Part shown: in pieces, positions 1-9,011 of the stretch
Numbering within the stretch: the first letter of the stretch is position 1
How the letters are laid out: each line of letters opens with the position of its first letter
Assembly (NCBI RefSeq): GCF_002741985.1
Contig: NZ_APHW01000009.1
Span: 62,003 to 126,002, forward strand
Source of the DNA: Vibrio rotiferianus CAIM 577 = LMG 21460
Lineage (GTDB): Bacteria > Pseudomonadota > Gammaproteobacteria > Enterobacterales > Vibrionaceae
Direction: 5' to 3'
DNA: 64,000 bases
Position numbers and translations under genes: made by a program
Notes under the pieces: model-generated
Database searches by the model: none
Seen by the model: the letters and a program-made list of their open reading frames with translations, nothing else
Told to the model about the DNA's origin: nothing

Positions 1-1
1 C

Positions 2-1060
2 AGTTTTATCTTTGAAAACTTGAGCCCTCGCTCAACCAAAACGTATGCACCTGTTGCACACGATATTGCTAATGCACTGCGTGAATCTAATTTCCAGTTC
101 GTTGAGGTGTTAGCTGAAGACATCAACTTAGCGCAGTGCCTGAAAGATAAAGGCATTGACTTGGTGATTACGAACAGTGGTGGTTTGCAAGGTTTTGACT
201 CCATGTGTCATTTGCCTTCTACATTGGAAATGCTGGGCGTGCCTTATGTAGGGCACTCGCCAATGACGGCAGGGATCTTGGATAACAAGCACCTGTTTAA
301 GCATGAAATTAGAGCCGCTGGACTGCCGACTGCACCATTTATCACCATTGGTATTGATGAACATTTTGAAGATGTAGCAAAGCAAGATGCGATCGATCAA
401 ATTGAAGCGCAGTTCAAAGATGGTTTCATTGTTAAACCAGTGTCTGGCAGAGCTTCAATCCATGTTTATCCTGTTTTTAATCGTAGTGATCTCGCGGGTG
501 TTGTAGAGCATGTACGTCAAGCGACGGGGAACACTGTAATGATTGAGCCTTTCCTTGGTGGCCGAGAGTTTGTTGTTGCTGTTGCGGGAGAGTATGTGTT
601 TAAAGAAGGCAAACTGACGCAGTCTGAAATGCCGATGGCTTTCTCAATTACTGAACGTGTACTGGACGCTGACGAGCCGATTTTTACTTCTATGGATGTA
701 AAGCCGATCACTCAAGACCGTTTGGTTGCTGTTAATGAAGAGGGGCTACGCAACCAGTTAGCACTGATCGGTCAGAAGATTTATCGCCAGCTTGGCCTTC
801 AAACCTTAGTGAGAGTGGACTTACGAATGGACAAAGAAGGCAACCTTTATGTGCTGGAAACCAATCCAAAACCGGATCTAAAACGTCCGGAGGGAGAAAA
901 GGTAAGTTTGGTTTGCCATGATCTGGCTCGTGAAGGTATGGATTACACAGACCTAGTTCAGTCGTTGGTGTTTAACCGATTATCTTTCCTCAAGCAAAAA
1001 CGACCAATGTCGGTTGCGCATTGCCTCAATGAGCAATTCGACGCTCTAAGCGTGTGTTAG
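2..1060 (+). CDS. ATP-grasp ligase, D-Ala-D-Ala ligase-like (5' partial)
   Basis: The reading frame is open from base 2 with no stop, so the gene probably begins before the window; a TTG at 20 is the first in-window start but has no convincing ribosome binding site. The visible protein resembles ATP-grasp carboxylate-amine ligases: a pre-ATP-grasp region with NSGGLQGFDS and GVPYVGHSPMTAGILDNKH, a central segment FIVKPVSGRAS, and a metal-binding end with VRVDLRMDKEGNLYVLETNPKPD. ATP-grasp ligases activate a carboxylate as an acyl-phosphate and join it to an amine; the substrate here is unknown. It is followed 9 bases later by the sensor-MFS gene, so the two are probably co-transcribed. A role in making a dipeptide or amino-acid conjugate that is exported or sensed by the next genes is only a guess. 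Confidence 0.8.
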   Translation, partial: SFIFENLSPRSTKTYAPVAHDIANALRESNFQFVEVLAEDINLAQCLKDKGIDLVITNSGGLQGFDSMCHLPSTLEMLGVPYVGHSPMTAGILDNKHLFKHEIRAAGLPTAPFITIGIDEHFEDVAKQDAIDQIEAQFKDGFIVKPVSGRASIHVYPVFNRSDLAGVVEHVRQATGNTVMIEPFLGGREFVVAVAGEYVFKEGKLTQSEMPMAFSITERVLDADEPIFTSMDVKPITQDRLVAVNEEGLRNQLALIGQKIYRQLGLQTLVRVDLRMDKEGNLYVLETNPKPDLKRPEGEKVSLVCHDLAREGMDYTDLVQSLVFNRLSFLKQKRPMSVAHCLNEQFDALSVC

Positions 1061-1069
1061 GAGTGAACT

Positions 1070-3265
1070 TTGAACTCTTTTAAGCAATATAGCCGCTTGT
1101 TGCTCGGAGCATTACTGGTTCTGTTATCACTAATGCTGATCTTTGTTGTTGGGTATGCACAAGCATTGAAAAGCTATCAACAGCAGAGCCGTGATGCGAT
1201 TTTAGCCCAAACAGAAGCCGCCCGAATCGGTATAGAACAAGTTCTCAGTTCCGGCGTGCCGCTTCAGGACTTTGCGGGTCTTGAGAAAGTGCTATCGCCA
1301 ATCGCGAAAGCGGATTCTTCTGTGGTTGATATCCGAGTGATTTCTGGGCAGCAAGAGCTATATCGCTACACCGATGACAACTTTGTTGGCAGCTTAGTCA
1401 CCATCCCTTTGAACAATAAATTCGCTCAAGTTGGTGCTTTGGAGATTTGGCTGAGTGATGAAGAAATCGAAAGGAGCATCGATAGGCACTTCCAGCCGAT
1501 GGTGCTGCTGGTGGTTTTACTGACCGCTGCGTTTATCTTCTTTGTGTTGCGTAGCCAAAACCCCAAGATTTACTTCACTGCATTTGGTGGGGTGTTCTTA
1601 GCCATGTCGGCGAGCGTGCTGTTGATGGTCGGTGCATTATACAAATCCGGCTTGGAGCACAAGGCGGATTCCATGGCGAACATTGTTACTCAACGTTTGG
1701 CCCCAGTACTGAATGCAGGGATCAGCTATCGTCAAGTGAGTGGCATCGATGAGATGCTAGACAGTTTTCGTCAGTCAAACCCAGAAGTCTCTTCCATTTC
1801 TGTTGCTCAGGGATCTGAGTTGATCGCCAAAAGTAAAGCGCAGAACAGTATGTCAGTCGATGAGATGGCCGAATTTCTGGTCAGCGATGCGAAAGGGAAC
1901 GAGGTGACGGTCGCTTTTTTCCCTAAAGTACTGTTTGCGCAGTTGGTACGTACACTAAAGAACTTTGCCATTCTATTTGCTGGTTGTGCGTTCATTTGCT
2001 TTGCTTTTATTCGCTTGCTGAGCCACTCAGAGCAACAGCCAAAAAACGATATCGTACTGGCACAGGTTAAGCCGTTGCTTTTGGTTACGGTGCTGATGGA
2101 ATCGTTAATGGCGCCGGTTTTACCTCAGTACTTAACGCAAATCGCGGTAGAGAATGGCGCGGGTGAAAGTTGGTCGTCTTACTTCTTTACACTCTACTTT
2201 GTCGGCTTTGCTGCAACGCTATTGCCTGTTTCGCGTCTAGTTGAAGTGTTTGATATTCGAAAAGTACTTGGCGTGGGTATTCTGTTATCTGCGGCTGGCT
2301 GCCTGTTGCTAGCGTACGAGTCCCAGTTAGCGATGGTGCTGATTGCGCGATTCACCTCTGGCGTTGGGCAAGCGACGATCTTTATTGCCGTTCAAGGTTA
2401 TATTCTGCGTTGCAGTGATCAATCTAACAAGACACAAGCCGCAGGCATCATCGTATTTTGTTTCAATGCTGGATTCATCTCTGGTGCGGCAATCGGTGCC
2501 TTGTTGGCTGATACCGTAGGCGTGCAAGGTATCTTCATGTTGTCGGCTTTAGTTGGTGGCCTGATGTATCTGTTCGCGTTGTCGCTGCCGTCTATGATTC
2601 CTCAGGGGAATGCTCAAGGTTCACTCAAAGAGAACCTGACGATGATGCTAAAAGATTCCGCTGCTTTGATGCGTGTACCGTCATTCATGCGCACCATGTT
2701 GCTTGTTGGTATCCCAACCAAAATGATGCTAACGGGTGTCGTATTCTTTGCTGTGCCAATCCTTCTTTCTGATGTAGGTGTCGAGCGCGAAAGTATCGGT
2801 CAGGTGCTGATGGCTTATGCATTCTCTGTGCTTTTCATTAGTGGCAAGGTCTCGCCAATGATTGACCGTATTGGCTCTGCAAAATGGGCGCTTTGCTTAG
2901 GAAGCATCGTTGGCGCTGTTGCTTTGGCCATTCTTTCTGCTGCCTTCTTATTTGAAGACATAACCTATCTTGTCCTCGTCGCAACGTTCGCAATGCTAGT
3001 CATGGGCGTTTCACACGGCTTTATTAATGCCCCAGTTGTGACTCATGTGGTGACCACCACTCAAGGTGTGAATGCCAACTCAGTTGCTTCTACTTACCGC
3101 TTTTTGGAAAGGCTAGGTCATGTGTTGGGTTCGATCGTTGTCGGTGCTTTGCTTACTCACCTCGGAACGGACTACGCATTCTTTGCGCTTTCAGCATTCT
3201 TTACCTTAGCTGGCTTGTTGATGTGGTTGTTTGACCGTGGTGCACAAAAGGAGGCGAAAGCATGA
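1070..3265 (+). CDS. MFS transporter fused to two N-terminal periplasmic sensor-like modules
   Basis: A 731-residue inner-membrane protein. Residues about 9-32 form a membrane segment, then comes a periplasmic stretch (33-142), two membrane segments (143-160, 167-191), a second periplasmic stretch (192-292) and another membrane segment (297-315). A major facilitator domain of about 12 segments follows from about 331 to the end. The two periplasmic stretches resemble each other (VLSSGVPLQDFAGLEKVL and VLNAGISYRQVSGIDEML), suggesting a duplicated CACHE-like sensory unit. The start is TTG at 1070 behind AGGAG at 1059-1063. It overlaps the next gene by four bases (ATGA). The family suggests transport of a small molecule gated by an external ligand; the substrate is unknown. 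This fusion is unusual for a T6SS neighbourhood. Confidence 0.8.
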   Translation: MNSFKQYSRLLLGALLVLLSLMLIFVVGYAQALKSYQQQSRDAILAQTEAARIGIEQVLSSGVPLQDFAGLEKVLSPIAKADSSVVDIRVISGQQELYRYTDDNFVGSLVTIPLNNKFAQVGALEIWLSDEEIERSIDRHFQPMVLLVVLLTAAFIFFVLRSQNPKIYFTAFGGVFLAMSASVLLMVGALYKSGLEHKADSMANIVTQRLAPVLNAGISYRQVSGIDEMLDSFRQSNPEVSSISVAQGSELIAKSKAQNSMSVDEMAEFLVSDAKGNEVTVAFFPKVLFAQLVRTLKNFAILFAGCAFICFAFIRLLSHSEQQPKNDIVLAQVKPLLLVTVLMESLMAPVLPQYLTQIAVENGAGESWSSYFFTLYFVGFAATLLPVSRLVEVFDIRKVLGVGILLSAAGCLLLAYESQLAMVLIARFTSGVGQATIFIAVQGYILRCSDQSNKTQAAGIIVFCFNAGFISGAAIGALLADTVGVQGIFMLSALVGGLMYLFALSLPSMIPQGNAQGSLKENLTMMLKDSAALMRVPSFMRTMLLVGIPTKMMLTGVVFFAVPILLSDVGVERESIGQVLMAYAFSVLFISGKVSPMIDRIGSAKWALCLGSIVGAVALAILSAAFLFEDITYLVLVATFAMLVMGVSHGFINAPVVTHVVTTTQGVNANSVASTYRFLERLGHVLGSIVVGALLTHLGTDYAFFALSAFFTLAGLLMWLFDRGAQKEAKA

Positions 3266-4395
3266 TTCGATTGATTTTACTTTTGGTACTGGCAGCATCC
3301 TCATCGGTGAGTTTGGCGGATTGGCCTGAGTGGTTGGGCGAACACTTACAAGCTGAGAAGGCGGTACAGTGGGAAATCAATGCCAATGACAGCGATGTAT
3401 TGTTCGCCCCACGTGGTGAACATCCGATGGTTTGGGTTTTAGTTTCTCGAAAAGCGGACTCGTATGATGTTGCGTTGTCGACCATCTTAAAAGTGTTTCG
3501 CAGAGAAATGCCTAACGCTTCATTTCGCGCTTTCCTTTTACCTAAAAGCCAAGAGGAACTGGTTGCTTGGACGAAAGCTGCCGATATAAAGGCGAACATG
3601 ATCTACACGGTTGGATCTCGTGCGACCGTCTCACTGCATAAGGTTTACGCTGGAGGTAAGCTGCCGGTTGTATCGGTGAACGCAAAAGATCCGGTGTTAC
3701 TGGGCCTGACGGATAACTATCACTCAAGCGGCAACAACTTTGCTTACACCTCCTTGAATTTGCCTGCTGATATTACGCTGAGCTTTTTACGTCGCTTTAA
3801 ACCAAGTCTGACTCAAATTGGTGTGTTGTACGCTAAGTCGAACACCAGTGCTTATCTCACTCAGTTTTTGCCACTTCAAAAAGAGGCTGAGAAGCAAGGA
3901 GTGACAGTCTTTCCTATCGAAGTTGACGAGAATAATCCTGAGCTTGCCCTTCAGCACGTGATGCAAACCACCGTTGAATCGATGAAGGTCAACGATGGCA
4001 ATTTACGTCAATCCTTGCTTTGGCTAACGGGTAGCTCAAGTCTTCTTAACCGACTTGATGAGATCAACCTGTATTCGGAGCAGCTTCCTCTGTTAACCGC
4101 AGTGCCTGATGCGGTTAATGGCACGCAACAAAGTGCGCTGATGTCTGTTGGCGTAGGGTTTGAGAACAACGCTCACCAAGCGGCACTTTACGGCATTGAA
4201 GTACTTAAAAAGGGCGCAGCACCTGCCTCTCTACCTGTGGGCGTGCTGTCGCCACCAGACATCTCAATTAGCTTTAAACAAGCAGGCCGCGTTGATACGC
4301 AGCTTCCGTTTGTACTGATTGAAATGGCCAGCGATATCTATTCGCAAGATGGCAAGCTAGTGCGTTCAGCAGGCATGAGCATGGAGAGCCATTAA
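3262..4395 (+). CDS. ABC-type periplasmic substrate-binding protein (ABC_sub_bind family)
   Basis: A 377-residue secreted protein. Residues 1-19 form a signal peptide with a small-residue cleavage region (SSVSLADW). The body has the two-lobed layout of the PF04392-type binding proteins, with segments such as MIYTVGSRATVSLHKVY, LPVVSVNAKDPVLLGL and TQIGVLYAKSNTSAYLTQF. No ABC permease or ATPase gene lies nearby, so it may act as a receptor that presents a ligand to the sensor-MFS protein encoded just upstream, with which it overlaps by four bases. That partnership is inference. The ATG at 3262 has AAGGAGG just upstream inside the preceding gene. Confidence 0.72.
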   Translation: MIRLILLLVLAASSSVSLADWPEWLGEHLQAEKAVQWEINANDSDVLFAPRGEHPMVWVLVSRKADSYDVALSTILKVFRREMPNASFRAFLLPKSQEELVAWTKAADIKANMIYTVGSRATVSLHKVYAGGKLPVVSVNAKDPVLLGLTDNYHSSGNNFAYTSLNLPADITLSFLRRFKPSLTQIGVLYAKSNTSAYLTQFLPLQKEAEKQGVTVFPIEVDENNPELALQHVMQTTVESMKVNDGNLRQSLLWLTGSSSLLNRLDEINLYSEQLPLLTAVPDAVNGTQQSALMSVGVGFENNAHQAALYGIEVLKKGAAPASLPVGVLSPPDISISFKQAGRVDTQLPFVLIEMASDIYSQDGKLVRSAGMSMESH

Positions 4396-4397
4396 CC

Positions 4398-5093
4398 ATG
4401 ATACGAGTCGTTTTTATTGCCGTTATGTTGACCGTGCTGAGCCAACCTGCTTTGGCCTATCAGCGTCCAGAGCGATTACTACTCGCAACCCAAGAATGGT
4501 TTCCTTATCAGTACCAAGAAAACGGGGAAATGAAAGGGCCGGGGATAGAACGAGTGAAGTGTGTCATGAGAGTGATGGACCAGCCATATCAGCTCACGAT
4601 GACTAAGTGGGATAGAGCCCAGCTCATGACAGAGGTTGGCTCACAACATGGTTTCTTCCTTGCGTCTCGTAACAGTAAGCGTGATGAGTATGCCGATTAT
4701 TCTGCGCCACTTGATCAACAGAATTGGAGTTGGTTCTCGCTCTCTGATTCAACAGAGTTAGACAACGCTATGTTCAAATCTCAGGTCGAAGTCGCGGCAC
4801 TATTTGGCTCAAATAAATGGTTTTGGCTACAGAAAAACGGTTACCGCGTGAGTAAAAAGCCAAGGACGCCAAAAGCCCTAATTGAGTTAATGCTGAACGG
4901 GGAAGTCGGAGCGGTATTGGGCAATGATGCTGTCATTGACGAGACGATAAAAAAAATGGGTATCAGTTATCGAGCGATTTCTCGGACACGGGTTAAATCG
5001 AATCCATTGGGGGTGTATTTCTCCAAAGCATTTACTAAGAAATACCCCAACTTTCTTAATGAATTTAACGAGGCGGTTTCTCAGTGTCGTTAA
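4398..5093 (+). CDS. Solute-binding protein family 3, secreted
   Basis: A 231-residue protein with a signal peptide (residues 1-20, ending LSQPALAYQ) and the fold pattern of family 3 amino-acid binding proteins: LLLATQEWFPYQYQENG near the N-terminus, KGPGIERVKCVM, and a second lobe with ELMLNGEVGAVLGND. There is no membrane anchor, receiver or kinase domain. The gene starts two bases after the previous stop, so it belongs to the same transcript. Together the first four genes form a ligand-binding and transport set placed directly before the T6SS FHA gene. The ligand cannot be read from the sequence. Confidence 0.75.
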   Translation: MIRVVFIAVMLTVLSQPALAYQRPERLLLATQEWFPYQYQENGEMKGPGIERVKCVMRVMDQPYQLTMTKWDRAQLMTEVGSQHGFFLASRNSKRDEYADYSAPLDQQNWSWFSLSDSTELDNAMFKSQVEVAALFGSNKWFWLQKNGYRVSKKPRTPKALIELMLNGEVGAVLGNDAVIDETIKKMGISYRAISRTRVKSNPLGVYFSKAFTKKYPNFLNEFNEAVSQCR

Positions 5094-5126
5094 CTCCAAA
5101 TATTGAATTTATTGAAGGTCAGTCAA

Positions 5127-6074
5127 ATGCCTCTATCGATTAGAATTATTAGCTCTCCAGATGGTGAAAGTATCGCCCAATGGAATCAAGCATTTCCAGA
5201 AGATGGTGGAGATATCGGGCGTGCGTTTGGCGCGACGCTACAACTTAATGACGCAAGTCGTGAGATTTCAAGTACCCATGCGACGATTCGTAAGACCTCG
5301 CGTGGATACCAAATCATGGACAACAGCACCAATGGCCTTTACATCAATGGCTCTGATGCGCCTTTGGGCAATGGTAACCAATCGACATTAAGTGATGGTG
5401 ATGTTCTTGATATTGGCCGTTACCGATTGCTGGTTTCTTGTTTCTTCCCTGAATCAGCGAAAGCGCAAACCCAGCAGCATCACTCTGATAGCTCTCGACT
5501 AGGTGATGATCCGTTTAGTACTGAATCAACACCATTTATTCAAAGTATTCCTGAAGTCGACGAAGCGCCAGAGTTCACCATCTCGGCAACAGATGTGGTG
5601 GGGGATGACCCATTTGCGAATGATGCTTCAGTTAAGCAAGAGCAAGCGCCTCACTTTAATCTTGATTTTCAGACGGATGAGGATGACCCGCTGAAAGACA
5701 GTGATTTTCGTGCGTCATTTCCAAACCATGAAGTGATGGCGCCTCCCTCTTTCGCTCAAGAAGAGTCACCAGTTAACCAATCTCAGTTTGCGGTTACTGA
5801 GTTTAAGAAGCATGAGCAGCGCTTACAGGAATGCACGGACAAAGCATTAGAAATGGCATTGGCAAGGTTGCTGTCTGACATTTCTCCGAATGCGATGGAG
5901 TCGATGTTTGATGATTTGTCGGGCAACGGCTTTTGGTCTCGTAAACCGAAGTACTGGGATATGTACAAACGCTATTTCAACCGACAAGTGGAGAATCGCG
6001 ATTGGCAAATTAAGTTTCAAGCGTACTTCAGAGATGCAATGCGTATGCAAAAAAACTTCGAAGGGGATCAGTAA
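5127..6074 (+). CDS. tagH: T6SS FHA-domain scaffold protein TagH
   Basis: A protein of 315 residues from the ATG at 5127, preferred over an in-frame TTG at 5103 because GAAGG at 5114-5118 is correctly spaced from it. An FHA domain covers roughly residues 20-105 (IGRAFGATLQL, the SSTHATI serine-histidine core, and DNSTNGLYING), so the protein should bind phosphothreonine. A low-complexity acidic linker with repeated DDPF/DDPL follows. The C-terminal domain (DISPNAMESMF, FWSRKPKYWDMYKRYF) is typical of T6SS FHA proteins. In known systems the FHA protein is the target of a Thr kinase and switches on assembly; here the only kinase-like protein visible (12,473-13,102) lacks catalytic residues. The stop overlaps the tssJ start by one base. 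Confidence 0.88.
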   Translation: MPLSIRIISSPDGESIAQWNQAFPEDGGDIGRAFGATLQLNDASREISSTHATIRKTSRGYQIMDNSTNGLYINGSDAPLGNGNQSTLSDGDVLDIGRYRLLVSCFFPESAKAQTQQHHSDSSRLGDDPFSTESTPFIQSIPEVDEAPEFTISATDVVGDDPFANDASVKQEQAPHFNLDFQTDEDDPLKDSDFRASFPNHEVMAPPSFAQEESPVNQSQFAVTEFKKHEQRLQECTDKALEMALARLLSDISPNAMESMFDDLSGNGFWSRKPKYWDMYKRYFNRQVENRDWQIKFQAYFRDAMRMQKNFEGDQ

Positions 6075-6541
6075 TGGTACGTCGTTTATGCCTAATGTGT
6101 ATCGCCCTTATGATGTCAGGGTGCAGTTTATGGAGCGATGAGCTGGTTGAGCCAAAACTGGTCGTTGATATTAAAGCTGCGACCAATATTAACCCTAATG
6201 TTGAAGGTAAGCCTTCTCCGGTAGAGCTCCGAATCTATCAATTGACGAATAATAATGCGTTTGAACTCTCTGATTTTATTCAAATTTATAATGATGACCA
6301 AGGCGTGTTGAAGGCCGAGTTGGCCGTTTCTCGCCAGTTACCAAGCATTTTGCCGGGTGAAACTCGCCAGGAAATTATCCCACTTGGTAGTGGCGTTAAG
6401 TACATCGGTGTGATTGCGGGTTTTGCTGATTACAGAGAGGCGAAGAACAAGGTGATTTATAAGCCGCTAATTGTGAATTCAGCGGTTATCAGTATTGAAA
6501 TTGATGGCATTAATCTGTCTGTGTCAGGGGAAGAAGAATAA
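6074..6541 (+). CDS. tssJ: T6SS outer-membrane lipoprotein TssJ
   Basis: A 155-residue lipoprotein with a signal peptide ending in the lipobox MSGC (Cys17). The mature part has the TssJ pattern: VELRIYQLTNNNAFE, a LPGETRQEIIPL turn, and KYIGVIAGFADYREA near the end. TssJ sits in the outer membrane and ties the TssLM membrane complex to it. The start codon overlaps the tagH stop by one base and tssK begins two bases after its own stop, so translation of the block is probably coupled. Confidence 0.92.
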   Translation: MVRRLCLMCIALMMSGCSLWSDELVEPKLVVDIKAATNINPNVEGKPSPVELRIYQLTNNNAFELSDFIQIYNDDQGVLKAELAVSRQLPSILPGETRQEIIPLGSGVKYIGVIAGFADYREAKNKVIYKPLIVNSAVISIEIDGINLSVSGEEE

Positions 6542-6543
6542 TA

Positions 6544-7860
6544 ATGGATAATAATAAAGTCGTGTGGAGTGAGGGGATGTTCCTTTCCCCTCAGCACTTT
6601 CAACAGCAAGAGCGCTATGTTGAACATTTTACTCGCGAGTTCGCCGGACAAATTAGCCCTAATGCTTATGGATTGACCTCGCTAGAGCTTGATCGCTCGA
6701 TGTTGAACATTGGTAAGGTTTCGGTGCGTCGTGCTAAAGGTATTTTCCCTGATGGAACGCCATTTGAAATTGAGCAAGCACTCGTGCTCGATGTGCCGAA
6801 AAATACCAGTCATAAGAAAGTGTATCTGGCCCTTCCGGTTTCAAGACCGGGCACTATTGATGTTGGAGAAGATGCGCGTCTTAGACACTCTTCACAAGAA
6901 CACCCCGTTTACGATACCAGCCGAGAGCACAGTGACCCGGTTCAGTTAGAGCTAGCAACATTGAACATTCAGCTGCGTTTAGAAGGTGATGAGCTAAAAG
7001 ATTTTGTGTTGATATCCGTTGCTGAAATCAGTGAACACAAATCTGAAGGTGTTGTTGTGTTGAACCAAGCATTCGTTCCCCAATGCTTGCAGTTTGCCGT
7101 ATCTAGCTACCTAACCGATAACGTTGCTGATCTATTTGCACAAGTACAATACCGTTCCCGGGCGATACATACTCGTTTACAAGCGGAGTCCAGCAGTAAA
7201 AGCTATCAGTCGTTGATGCGTGACTACTTGTGGCTGCAAGTACTGGGTGCTTGGATGCCAAAACTTGAACAATGGAACCTAGATGGCTCGTTGCTGACAC
7301 GTCACCTCTATTTAGAGTGCGTTTCGATGGCGGGGCAGATGCAGGGTTTAGAAGGGAAGATGCCCAAGTCTTTCCCAGCATGGAACCAAGATGCGCTATA
7401 CAGCATTTTCTCGACCGTGTTTTCTGAGTTATTGGTGTTACTGCGTGAGGTTCAGATAGATAACGTATCAACATTGAACTGGGACAAACAGCTGTTTGTG
7501 AGCCGTCGCTTGCTACGCACACTGGTCGATGATCGCAGCCTATACAATCAAGGGCGCTTTGTGTTGGCCGTTTCCTCGTCTATCGGTGCTACTCGACTTA
7601 GTGAAGAGTTTCCTCGTGCTGCGAAGCTAGCAGGGAACAGTGATATTGCCGGTTTAGTACGTAATGCACTTTCAGGTGTTCCTTTGCGCCATCTTCCTTA
7701 TGCACCTTCTGAGCTGAAGTCTTTGAATGACGCCGCTTACTTCGAAATCGATACTAAGTCTGAATTGTGGCAAGCGCTGATCAAACGTGATGAGGCGATC
7801 GCTCTTCATATTGATGAAAGAATTGATGATATCCACGTCGATTTTCATGTGATCAGGTAG
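6544..7860 (+). CDS. tssK: T6SS baseplate protein TssK
   Basis: A 438-residue protein starting with the family hallmark VVWSEGMFLSPQHFQQQERY. TssK is the trimeric adaptor that fixes the T6SS baseplate to the cytoplasmic part of the TssLM membrane complex. Length and the conserved C-terminal region (GVPLRHLPYAPSEL, ending DIHVDFHVIR) match the family. It lies between tssJ and tssL, which is the usual order in many T6SS clusters. The other baseplate and sheath genes (tssA, B, C, E, F, G, H, hcp, vgrG) are not in this window and presumably lie before it. Confidence 0.93.
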   Translation: MDNNKVVWSEGMFLSPQHFQQQERYVEHFTREFAGQISPNAYGLTSLELDRSMLNIGKVSVRRAKGIFPDGTPFEIEQALVLDVPKNTSHKKVYLALPVSRPGTIDVGEDARLRHSSQEHPVYDTSREHSDPVQLELATLNIQLRLEGDELKDFVLISVAEISEHKSEGVVVLNQAFVPQCLQFAVSSYLTDNVADLFAQVQYRSRAIHTRLQAESSSKSYQSLMRDYLWLQVLGAWMPKLEQWNLDGSLLTRHLYLECVSMAGQMQGLEGKMPKSFPAWNQDALYSIFSTVFSELLVLLREVQIDNVSTLNWDKQLFVSRRLLRTLVDDRSLYNQGRFVLAVSSSIGATRLSEEFPRAAKLAGNSDIAGLVRNALSGVPLRHLPYAPSELKSLNDAAYFEIDTKSELWQALIKRDEAIALHIDERIDDIHVDFHVIR

Positions 7861-7867
7861 GTAACGG

Positions 7868-9010
7868 ATGGGCGGATTATTTAACGAAGAACCGACGGTT
7901 CAAATTCGACGAGTGACATCGACCGAATCACCTCAAAAGCAGCATCAGTTGCCACCCAAAGCGGACACTTCGGGTACTGAGCGATTGATTGAGAATCTTG
8001 CCATTTATGGTAGCCCTTTAATGAATGCGGCAACGGAGCTGTTGGGTATTTTAGTGACGATTAAGCGTCAAGGTGCGCCGAGAGACATCAACCGTTTTCG
8101 TCAAAAACTTTTGTACGCCATTGATGCGTTTCGTTTGCGTGGTCTGCACTTGGATTACCACCCAAGCGTGATTGAAAAAAGTTGCTTTGTATTGTGCGCG
8201 GCATTTGATGAAGCGGTGCTGTACACCGCTTGGGGAGAGCGTGCCCGTTGGGAAAATCATTCGTTGTTGAGCAAGGTGTTTTCACAGCGCGATGGCGGAG
8301 AGGCCTTTTTTGTGTTGCTAGATAAGGCCAGCCAGCAGCCGAATAAACTTGTTGATTTTATTGAGCTTCAGTACGTGCTTTTAGCTTTGGGTTTCAAAGG
8401 GCGCTTTCGCCATGAAGACGAGAGCCAATTGCATGATATTACCGCTCGTGCGTACGGCCTCATTCGCCACTATCGCAGTGAAAGTCCTTTTCCGGTACCG
8501 CAAACACCAGCGTTAATCGAAGGTAAACGCCCGTGGCTAATGATCAGTATGGGCAAAACGTTAGGCTTGGCTTGTTTGGTTCTGGCATCGGGGTATGGCT
8601 TTACTGAATATTGGTACAACAGCCGCGTGCAGCCGTTGTTGGAACAGTTTAGCGCGATCGATATGTCAGACGTTAACCTGAAGAAAAACAGCAGTGACTT
8701 AGTGTACTTAAGTTCCGATGCGGATTTGGGGCGACAGAGTGAAAGCCTAGAGGAAGAAACGGGAATGAAAGGAAAAGTGGTCACTCAGCAATGGGAGATC
8801 ATTCTCGCGGTATTTTCTCGGGCGAGCGACGCACTTCGTTTATCGACAGAACTCAAACAAGCAGGCTATGAGTCTTTTACTCGTGAGACGGAACATGGTG
8901 TTGAGCTTTATCTTCACGCAGGTGACGACTTAAACACCATTCGTAAGTTGAAAAATGAACTCAATGTTCGCTTTGGTTTGAACGCCACGATTAAAAGAGC
9001 GCTGAAATAA
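7868..9010 (+). CDS. tssL: T6SS inner-membrane protein TssL (IcmH/DotU family)
   Basis: A 380-residue protein. The cytoplasmic IcmH/DotU domain covers about residues 40-205 (NLAIYGSPLMNAATELLGIL, FVLCAAFDEAVLYTAWGE, GFKGRFRHEDESQLHDI), followed by one membrane segment at about 226-244. The periplasmic end is unusual: many TssL proteins end in an OmpA-like peptidoglycan-binding domain, but residues about 298-380 (QWEIILAVFSRASDALRL, HGVELYLHAG) look like a SPOR-type fold, which also binds the cell wall. This assignment is from pattern only. It is followed after one base by tssM. Confidence 0.92.
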   Translation: MGGLFNEEPTVQIRRVTSTESPQKQHQLPPKADTSGTERLIENLAIYGSPLMNAATELLGILVTIKRQGAPRDINRFRQKLLYAIDAFRLRGLHLDYHPSVIEKSCFVLCAAFDEAVLYTAWGERARWENHSLLSKVFSQRDGGEAFFVLLDKASQQPNKLVDFIELQYVLLALGFKGRFRHEDESQLHDITARAYGLIRHYRSESPFPVPQTPALIEGKRPWLMISMGKTLGLACLVLASGYGFTEYWYNSRVQPLLEQFSAIDMSDVNLKKNSSDLVYLSSDADLGRQSESLEEETGMKGKVVTQQWEIILAVFSRASDALRLSTELKQAGYESFTRETEHGVELYLHAGDDLNTIRKLKNELNVRFGLNATIKRALK

Positions 9011-9011
9011 G

